This document shows positions 8,275 through 14,319 of a stretch of 64,000 nucleotides of DNA, piece after piece. Every line of letters begins with the position of its first letter. Position 1 is the stretch's first letter. Location: assembly GCF_900111565.1 (NCBI RefSeq), contig NZ_FOIK01000008.1, positions 62,001 to 126,000 on the forward strand, in the 5' to 3' direction. Position numbers and translations under genes: made by a program. The notes beneath the pieces are model-generated. The model did not search any database. It was not told the origin of the DNA and worked only from the letters and a program-made list of their open reading frames with translations. The stretch comes from Paenibacillus sp. NFR01 (GTDB lineage: Bacteria > Bacillota > Bacilli > Paenibacillales > Paenibacillaceae).

Positions 8275-8961
8275 ATGAAGGCCCCCCAAGGCGTACGCCT
8301 GCTGCTTGTAGACGATGAACCGCATATTCTGCAGTTTCTTGAGCTTGGATTATCCAATGAAGGTTTTGATGTAATGACCGCCGGTGACGGGCCGTCCGCG
8401 CTCGCGGTTGCCGCCGATTTCAAGCCGCATGTCGTCATTCTCGACGTGATGATGCCCGGTATGGACGGCTTTGAGGTGTGCCGCTATCTGCGGGGTGAAG
8501 AGAACGAAGTTGCCGTCATTATGCTTACGGCCAAAGATGAAGTGGATGACCGCGTCAAAGGCCTCTCCATCGGAGCGGACGATTATATGGTCAAGCCGTT
8601 CAGCTTCGACGAGCTGCTCGCCCGGATTCAGGCCCGGCTGCGCAACCAGTTCCCGGGCCTGCTCGGCGAGGTGCGCTGCGGCCCGTTCCGGATCGACGGA
8701 AGACGCAAGGAAATCCGCTTCAGGGACGAAGTGCTCGAGCTCTCCCCGACCGAATACGAACTGCTGCAATACCTGGTGCTTAACCACGGCCTGGTGCTCA
8801 GTAAGCCGATGATTCTCGACAAGGTGTGGGGTTACGATTTCGGCGGCGAGGAAAATATCGTCGAGGTCTATATCCGCTCCCTGCGAGAGAAGCTCGGGGA
8901 CAAAGAGCATAAGATCATCCGCACGCTCCGCGGCGCGGGCTACCGGGTGGATCTCGTATGA
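8275..8961 (+). CDS. OmpR/PhoB-family response regulator
   Basis: 228 residues. Receiver domain (about 7-120): acidic pair D13/D14 in LLVDDEPH, phospho-acceptor D57 in VVILDVMMPGMDG, T/S switch in IMLTAKDE and K107 in YMVKPFS. C-terminal winged-helix DNA-binding domain: ELSPTEYELLQYLVLNHGLVLSK, ENIVEVYIRSLREKLG and IRTLRGAGYRV. Three in-frame ATGs exist; the one at 8275 is set by GGAGG 8 bases upstream. The gene overlaps the sensor kinase gene by ATGA, so the two form one operon. The signal and target genes are not evident. Confidence 0.93.
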   Translation: MKAPQGVRLLLVDDEPHILQFLELGLSNEGFDVMTAGDGPSALAVAADFKPHVVILDVMMPGMDGFEVCRYLRGEENEVAVIMLTAKDEVDDRVKGLSIGADDYMVKPFSFDELLARIQARLRNQFPGLLGEVRCGPFRIDGRRKEIRFRDEVLELSPTEYELLQYLVLNHGLVLSKPMILDKVWGYDFGGEENIVEVYIRSLREKLGDKEHKIIRTLRGAGYRVDLV

Positions 8962-10649
8962 CCTCCCGGCTTAAAGGCCTCCTTCGCCGGTTCCCGGCCC
9001 TCCGCTCGCTGCGCAGGCAGCTGCTGACCATCTCGCTGTTGATTTTGTCGGTTCTGCTGCTGCTGATCGGTGTGCTGCAGTATGCGCTGATGCGCAATTT
9101 CACGTACAACAACCGGGCGGAAGCGATGGAGACGCAGCTGCATTCGGTCCCCCGCGAGCTGTATTTTGGATTATTGGCCATGCCGGAAGGTACAGTAACG
9201 CAAGGAACCTCAGGCACGGAAGCGGAGGGCGAGGCGACGGAAGGAACTTCGGGGACAGGAAATGGGGCTATGCAAGGGAAGCCCGATGGGAAATCAGGGA
9301 TCAGCGATTCTCCGCCGGCGTCGGCCGGGTCGTTTGCCAATAACGGGAATACCGGTGGTGCAGGCTCCGCCAATCCCGGAAACCAGCGCTTCCGCGGCGA
9401 CCGCCGGCCGCTGCTGTTGGATGCCCACACCACTATCGCCATCTACAGCAATGACGGCAAATTCCGCGATTTTCAGGAGGAGACGCTTTCGGAGTCGGCT
9501 GCGCCGCGGCTTTCCGCGGCTGAAGTCTCTAAGCTGCTTTCTACCGTTACTGAAAAAGCCAGCGGAAATTACAAGCTGATTACCGCGCCGGACGGCAAAC
9601 AGCACCTAGCCGTGTTCATGAGATTTTTCCGGCCGGACGAAGGCAAAATTCTGGTACAGATGTCCGTCGAAACGGCGCCGCTGCGCGACGTCATCCTCCG
9701 CCAGCTGCTCATCTTCGTCCTCTTGTCGGTCGTAGCCCTGCTGGCCGGATTGTTCCTGTATCTTCCCGCGCTGCGCAAGACGCTGGTCCCGCTCTCGAAG
9801 ATGGGCCAGGCCGCGCAATCCATCGACGCAGGCAATCTGGACGTGCGATTTCCCGAAGATCAGGGGCAGACCGAGATCGACATGCTGTCCCATTCCTTTA
9901 ACGGCATGCTGGAGCGGCTTGAGTTTTCGTTCCGCAATGAACGTGAAGCGAAGGAGCAGATGCGCCGCTTTGCGGCAGATGCTTCACATGAGCTGCGGAC
10001 GCCGCTGACTTCGATCCACGGTTTCCTCGAGGTGCTGCTGCGCGGGGCTGCGGACAACCGGGAGCAGCTCTACAATGCGCTGAACAGCATGCACGGAGAG
10101 TCAAAACGGATCAACAAGCTGGTCGAGGATCTACTGCTGCTTGCCCGGATGGACGGTGCGCCGCAGCTTCGGCTCAAACAATCGGCGTTCGGCGACATCA
10201 TCGCGGAAATGCAGCCGCATCTGCTGGTATTGGCCGGCGAACGCCAGGTGACGTTCAAAATCGCGCCTGACCTGACCGGCTGGTATGATCCCGACAAGCT
10301 GAAGCAACTCATTCTGAACCTGTTCCAGAACGCGGTGCAGCATACGCATCCCGAGCAGGGAGTTATCCATATCTCCCTGCTGCCCAAGGGCGCTTTCGCA
10401 GAGCTGATCGTCCGGGACAACGGCTCCGGCATCGCCGCCGAGCATCTGCCGCATCTGTTTGACCGCTTCTACCGCAGCGATCCGTCGCGGGCACGCAAAT
10501 ACGGCGGTTCAGGCCTTGGCCTCTCCATTACCAAATCGATCGTCGAGGCGCATGGCGGAGAGATCAGTGTGGAGAGCAAGCCGCAGCACGGGTCGCTTTT
10601 CCGCGTGCTGCTGCCGCGCCTCGTCGATTCGCAAACGGGCGCAAAATAG
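8958..10649 (+). CDS. Membrane sensor histidine kinase
   Basis: 563 residues, partner of the upstream regulator (4-base ATGA overlap). Order: TM1 about 22-44; extracytoplasmic sensor about 45-245; TM2 about 247-270; HAMP about 271-325; HisKA with phospho-accepting H344 in DASHELRTPLTSIHG; HATPase_c with LILNLFQNAVQH (N box), VRDNGSGI (G1), LFDRFYRSD (F box) and YGGSGLGLSI (G2). All catalytic boxes are intact. Residues about 78-145 of the sensor region are low complexity, rich in G, S, T, E and N, and look disordered. This may be a linker or surface-exposed spacer. Confidence 0.92.
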   Translation: MTSRLKGLLRRFPALRSLRRQLLTISLLILSVLLLLIGVLQYALMRNFTYNNRAEAMETQLHSVPRELYFGLLAMPEGTVTQGTSGTEAEGEATEGTSGTGNGAMQGKPDGKSGISDSPPASAGSFANNGNTGGAGSANPGNQRFRGDRRPLLLDAHTTIAIYSNDGKFRDFQEETLSESAAPRLSAAEVSKLLSTVTEKASGNYKLITAPDGKQHLAVFMRFFRPDEGKILVQMSVETAPLRDVILRQLLIFVLLSVVALLAGLFLYLPALRKTLVPLSKMGQAAQSIDAGNLDVRFPEDQGQTEIDMLSHSFNGMLERLEFSFRNEREAKEQMRRFAADASHELRTPLTSIHGFLEVLLRGAADNREQLYNALNSMHGESKRINKLVEDLLLLARMDGAPQLRLKQSAFGDIIAEMQPHLLVLAGERQVTFKIAPDLTGWYDPDKLKQLILNLFQNAVQHTHPEQGVIHISLLPKGAFAELIVRDNGSGIAAEHLPHLFDRFYRSDPSRARKYGGSGLGLSITKSIVEAHGGEISVESKPQHGSLFRVLLPRLVDSQTGAK

Positions 10650-10693
10650 GGTTATAATGGGACTATTCCATTTGCATTCAGGAGGAATCGTCC

Positions 10694-11260
10694 ATGTATG
10701 AAATCGCCATTATCGGCGCCGGCCCGGCCGGAGCCAGCGCAGCGCTGTTCGCCGCCAAAGCGGGCAAAAAGACGCTGCTGATCGACAACGACAAAGGGAT
10801 GACCCGCAGAGGCTGGTATGAGAACTATTACGGCATCGCCGAAATCGGCGGACCGGATCTCGTCGAGACCGGCCACAAGCAAGCCGTCAAATTCGGGGCC
10901 GAGTTCGTCAGCGATCAGGCTGTCAATCTGGTGCGCGGCGAAGAAGGTTTTGTCATCGAAACGGAAAGCGGTACCTCCTTCGAAGCCAAATACGTCATTC
11001 TTGCCACCGGCGTGCTCAGCGACCTTGCGGCCAAAGCAGGCGCCGAGACCAAGGACGGCACCGAGCCGAGAATTAAAACCGTGGCCGTCGTGGACGCCCA
11101 AGGCCAAACCAACGTACCCGGTCTCTATGCTGCCGGAACGCTGGCCGGGGTCAGCGTGCATGCGATCATAACCGCCGGAGACGGCGCCAAGGTCGCCATC
11201 AACATTATCAGCGAGCTCAACGGCGCAAGATATGTGGATCACGACCTGCTGAAAGCGTAA
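10694..11260 (+). CDS. Single-domain FAD oxidoreductase, thioredoxin-reductase-like without the NADPH domain
   Basis: 188 residues. The N-terminal dinucleotide motif IIGAGPAGASAAL (GxGxxG, residues 8-13), YVILATG, and the C-terminal FAD motif NVPGLYAAGTLAG...AAGDG-like segment (VHAIITAGDGAKVAINI) are those of thioredoxin reductases. The central NADPH-binding domain (about 120 residues in the normal 310-residue enzyme) and the CxxC redox pair are missing. The sequence passes directly from the first to the second half of the FAD domain. The reading frame is intact and the ribosome binding site strong (AGGAGGAAT). It follows the histidine kinase by 44 bases, with TATAAT between them. Its electron donor and substrate are unknown. 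Confidence 0.85.
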   Translation: MYEIAIIGAGPAGASAALFAAKAGKKTLLIDNDKGMTRRGWYENYYGIAEIGGPDLVETGHKQAVKFGAEFVSDQAVNLVRGEEGFVIETESGTSFEAKYVILATGVLSDLAAKAGAETKDGTEPRIKTVAVVDAQGQTNVPGLYAAGTLAGVSVHAIITAGDGAKVAINIISELNGARYVDHDLLKA

Positions 11261-11346
11261 GCGAGTGGCTGCGGGCGTGCGCGAATCGCTAGGAACGTGA
11301 GCGAATGGCTTTCCGCATCCCGCGGCTTCAGCACTGACCGAAGGCA

Positions 11347-11402
11347 AAAGGAGCCGACCTATCGTCATGAAATGACGGTTATGGTCGGCTCCTTTGCATT
11401 TT
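11347..11402 (+). terminator. Rho-independent terminator after the FAD gene
   Basis: Stem AAAGGAGCCGACC / GGTCGGCTCCTTT enclosing a nested hairpin CGTCAT-GAA-ATGACG, then GCATTTT. Confidence 0.8.
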
Positions 11403-11423
11403 ACGGCAGGCTGCTGGACGCTA

Positions 11424-11494
11424 CGTTGTATTTGGTGCAATCGATCGGGCGAAAACACGCTTTTTTCTTGCCGCGTTGTATTTAGGACAATGGA
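11424..11494. repeat. Pair of short direct repeats, 50 bases apart
   Basis: CGTTGTATTTGGTGCAATCGA (11424) and CGTTGTATTTAGGACAATGGA (11474) match at most positions and are exactly 50 bases apart. Noncoding. Confidence 0.55.
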
Positions 11495-11520
11495 ATTTGG
11501 GTTTTCGGGCATGACCACCC

Positions 11521-11646
11521 ACCATCTGAGGAGCTAAAATTTGAGACAAGTTCCCTCCTTTTGTGATGTGGTGTGGTAACTACCACTTTAGGAGGAACCA
11601 ATTTTTTGTGTAAGACTATTTTTCCAATTGTCCTTCCTATGTTAGC
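11521..11646. repeat. Imperfect long direct repeat, copy 1
   Basis: About 125 bases starting ACCATCTGAGGAGC and ending CCTATGTTAGC. It is clearly related (roughly 70% by eye, with small indels) to 12028-12162. An open frame on the minus strand crosses it, but I do not recognise the product. Probably an end or remnant of a decayed mobile element. Confidence 0.55.
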
Positions 11647-11675
11647 TTTGGCGAAATGTACTGCTAATTTACGCT

Positions 11676-11858
11676 TAACGGACCTGAGAGCCGTTATTTC
11701 GCCCAAAACGCGTATTGAGTGTACCTTGCGGACCTGAGAGCCGCTATTTCCCTCCAAATGGCTAATTTCCAGCGTTATTGAAGGCAATAACGGCTTTGGT
11801 GTCCGTTATAGCGGGAAATAGGCCTATTTCCCGCAAATAGCGGCGCTTATGTCCGTTA
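11676..11858. repeat. Cluster of four short hairpin repeats (REP-like), cluster A
   Basis: Units at 11676-11699, 11727-11749, 11786-11808 and 11836-11858. The core is TAACGGAC-N4-GAGCCGTTATTT or its reverse complement; two units face each way. Each unit forms a small hairpin (TAACGG/CCGTTA). In the second unit the arms change together (GCGG/CCGC), a compensating change. The same family recurs at 45755-45936. Confidence 0.8.
11811..11834. repeat. Perfect 24-bp palindrome
   Basis: A 24-base sequence identical to its own reverse complement: left half GCGGGAAATAGG, right half CCTATTTCCCGC, no loop. It sits between two hairpin-repeat units of cluster A and may be two half-units fused head to head. 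Confidence 0.85.
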
Positions 11859-11859
11859 G

Positions 11860-12027
11860 GGTGGGGGATGAAGGAGCGATTTGCAATTGCATACGCCCAT
11901 GTTGCCCAAGCAGACGGTCACGCGCCGCGTCTAAGCGCATGGTTTTGCACACCGTTAATGCTTGAGCGAAGTGGTTGTGTACCGAATGCCTTTCTTCCAA
12001 GCCATTCCAACGTAAAAATTGACCACT
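11860..12027. other. Gene-poor remnant between the long repeats
   Basis: A minus-strand open frame of 90 codons (11824-12096) includes the segment FLRWNGLEERHSVHNHFAQ and starts within the second long repeat. It has no clear homology that I can name and runs out into the hairpin repeats. I read it as decayed sequence rather than a gene. Confidence 0.35.
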
Positions 12028-12162
12028 ACCATCTGAGAAGCAAAAATTTGAGATAAATGTGAGACAAGCTTCCTCCTTTTGTGATTTGGTGTGCAAATCC
12101 CCACTTTAGGGGAAATTAACCTTTGGCATTTGATTTTTTCTCAACCGTTTTCCTATGTCAGC
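12028..12162. repeat. Imperfect long direct repeat, copy 2
   Basis: Starts ACCATCTGAGAAGC and ends CCTATGTCAGC; related to 11521-11646. It contains an extra 14 or so bases that duplicate a local GAGATAAATGTGAGA segment. Confidence 0.55.
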
Positions 12163-12238
12163 AGAAATTTGAACCCTTTCGGGGCTGTTCTGCTGTATAA
12201 AACACAATGAAGCCGAAGGATTATCCTTCTTCCGTTCT

Positions 12239-12289
12239 AAAAAGCAGAGCAGCTGCCTCCCGTAAAGGAGTAGCTGCTCTGCTTTTTTG
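12239..12289. terminator. Bidirectional terminator downstream of the SLH-cohesin gene
   Basis: Stem AAAGCAGAGCAGCTGC / GCTGCTCTGCTTTTTT. T-runs lie on both strands, so it can end the minus-strand galactan transcript. Confidence 0.8.
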
Positions 12290-12402
12290 TATAAAGGCTC
12301 GTGCGCGATGTACCCTTTCGGAAACATATGTCCTGCATGGAGTCATGTACCCTGCGCCAAAAGGATTCAGCGCGTGCACGGATTACATCCGCGGCAAACC
12401 CC

Positions 12403-14133
12403 CTATTCCAGTAAGCCGTACAGCGCCTGTGCCGCTTCCGCGCGGGTCAGCGTCGCCGCCGGGGCAAACCGGCCTGCGCTGCGCCCCTGCACCAGCCCGA
12501 GCGCGGATGCGCTTCGTACCGCATCCGCCGCCCAAGGCGCGGCCTGAGCGAGGTCCGCGAAGGCCGCGGCGCTTGCGGCGGGACTGCCCGCGGCGCCGCC
12601 ATGTTGGTACGTGTATGCGCGCAGCAGCATCACGGCCATCTCCTGGCGGGTAAGCGTACCCGCCGGATCGAACGTCACGGCGCTGCGCCCCGTGACAATG
12701 CCCGCCCCCGCGGCTGCGGCTACCGCATCCGCGTACCAGGTCCCTGCCTTCACGTCGGTGAAGGCAGAACTGGCGCTGCCGGCGCGGAGCCCCAGCAGCC
12801 GGGTCAGCATCGCCGCGAATTCGGCGCGCGTGACGTCCCGGCCCGGCTCGAACGCCGTGCCATTGCCTGCGGCGATGCCCTTCGCGGCCAGCGCCCGCAC
12901 GGCGCCGTGTGCCCAGTGGCCCGCCGGAACATCGGCGAAGCCGCGTTCCACGCTCAGCACCGCATAGGTGCTGAAATGCCTTACCGGCGCCGAGACTTCA
13001 TCGCCGTTCCAAGCGGCACCGATGTAATCCAGGCTGCCGTCCGCCGCGATGTAATAAATGCCGGTCACATCGCGGTCTGCCCCGGCTGCCGCCCGGAGCG
13101 TCAGCGTCAGCGGCTGGTCGAAGGCGGCGATGTGCTCCGCCGCTGCTCCTGCCTTCTCCAGCGACAGCGAGAAGGTGTAGGCTTCCCCGGCGGAGGTTAC
13201 GCCGGTCATAGTGCGGCCGGACGCCCCGCGCTCCAGCAGCGCTGCGGCATCCCCCGCGGTAACCGGCTCGGCCTGGATGACGAGCGCGGCATTTGCCGCT
13301 GCCGCACGCTGGCCGAGCGTCTGCATCAGCGCGGCGGGCAGCTCCAGCGTAAAGCTGCCGCCGTCCAGCGCGACCGTCTGCCCGTCAATCGCGGCCAGCG
13401 TTTCCGCGGGCAGGCGCACGGCTCCGGTTCCGGCGGGCACCGCCAGCGAAGCGGTGCCGCCGGAGACGGCTGTCGCCGCTTGCGCCGCGGTGACCGTGAG
13501 TGTCTTCGTCCCGGCGGATTGCCCCGCCGGATTGCCGGAGCTCACGTTATCACTGCCGCTTGTACTGCCGCCGCTATCTGCCGCGGCGATCGGGACGCTT
13601 ATGCTGCCGGCCGATGCCGGCGCCGCGCTGTGCAGCGCGCTGTCCACCAGCTTGACGTTCTTCAGCGCCAAGGCCGCCGTTCCGGCCGCCTTGGCCCGGA
13701 ACGTCACCGTCAGCAGCGCTGCGCTGCCGTCAATGCCTGCCGTCTCCGCGCCGACCAGCGTATGCGCCAGCTTCAGCGTCCCGGCCGGACCGGATGCAGG
13801 CACGCCTAACCCCTGCGATCCGTAAAATGCCGAGACATATTCCAGCTTGGACGCATCATAGTCCATTTCAAACTCATAAGCGTAAACATCCGCTAAACGG
13901 TCGCCCTTCACCGTAACGGTCAGCTCGCTCCCGACCTTGCCGGCCGGCGCGCTCAGCGACAGCACCGCGCCGGCCAAATCCGGCGTACCGTCTGTAACCT
14001 GAACGGCATCGCTGCCGCTGCCCGCCGCGGCGGCGGTCCCAATGCCGCCCGCCACGCCTCCGGGCACCATCAGCAGCGCCGCAAGCAGCAGCAGAAAAGA
14101 ACGCCTTCCCGCTTGTGTACCTGCTCTTCTCAT
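12403..14133 (-). CDS. Surface-anchored cohesin protein with three SLH repeats
   Basis: 576 residues, exported. Signal peptide about 1-37 (RRSFLLLLAALLMVPGG, then AAAA-G). Residues about 53-182 form a cohesin-like domain: LSLSAPAGKVGSELTVTV, then YEFEMDYDASKLEYVSA and LLTVTFRAKAAGTAALALKNVKL. A Gly/Ser linker (183-208) and a beta-rich middle (209-395) follow. Three S-layer homology repeats (about 398-445, 458-505, 525-572) each end in a TRAE/TRQE motif (435, 495, 563) that should bind pyruvylated wall polymer. The ATG at 14133 follows AAGGAGG. It lies 186 bases after the GH53 gene with no terminator seen between, so the two are probably co-transcribed. Likely role: cell-surface docking partner for dockerin-bearing proteins such as the GH53 enzyme. 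The function is inferred from domains. Confidence 0.85.
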   Translation of the reverse strand: MRRAGTQAGRRSFLLLLAALLMVPGGVAGGIGTAAAAGSGSDAVQVTDGTPDLAGAVLSLSAPAGKVGSELTVTVKGDRLADVYAYEFEMDYDASKLEYVSAFYGSQGLGVPASGPAGTLKLAHTLVGAETAGIDGSAALLTVTFRAKAAGTAALALKNVKLVDSALHSAAPASAGSISVPIAAADSGGSTSGSDNVSSGNPAGQSAGTKTLTVTAAQAATAVSGGTASLAVPAGTGAVRLPAETLAAIDGQTVALDGGSFTLELPAALMQTLGQRAAAANAALVIQAEPVTAGDAAALLERGASGRTMTGVTSAGEAYTFSLSLEKAGAAAEHIAAFDQPLTLTLRAAAGADRDVTGIYYIAADGSLDYIGAAWNGDEVSAPVRHFSTYAVLSVERGFADVPAGHWAHGAVRALAAKGIAAGNGTAFEPGRDVTRAEFAAMLTRLLGLRAGSASSAFTDVKAGTWYADAVAAAAGAGIVTGRSAVTFDPAGTLTRQEMAVMLLRAYTYQHGGAAGSPAASAAAFADLAQAAPWAADAVRSASALGLVQGRSAGRFAPAATLTRAEAAQALYGLLE

Positions 14134-14319
14134 CCTCTGTTCTCCTCCTTGAACTGCCGACGGACGGCCAACTCCGCGACTCCGTGTGCGAACCCGGCAG
14201 CATGTGTCCCGTAATCCTGTCCTGCAAGCCATCCAGCGTCATCCCCGCCTCAAATCATCCCGGAACTTCTTGGATTGACGATGAGATCCAGGACACCTGC
14301 TGCCGTCGTCGTTATCTGA

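Noticed and set aside
11482..11787. 101-codon minus-strand open frame with segment HHKRRELVSNFSSSDGG
   Set aside because: It covers a long direct repeat and two hairpin repeats. No start context or recognisable family; treated as remnant.
11676..11858. CRISPR array
   Set aside because: The units are short hairpins in both orientations with irregular spacing, not identical direct repeats with uniform spacers, and no cas genes are near.
12106..12327. 73-codon minus-strand open frame
   Set aside because: It runs through the bidirectional terminator at 12239-12289, and its codons reflect the hairpin.
14134..14319. Possible terminator between GH53 and SLH genes
   Set aside because: Some self-pairing is possible, but no stem with a T-run was found, so I keep the two genes in one transcript.
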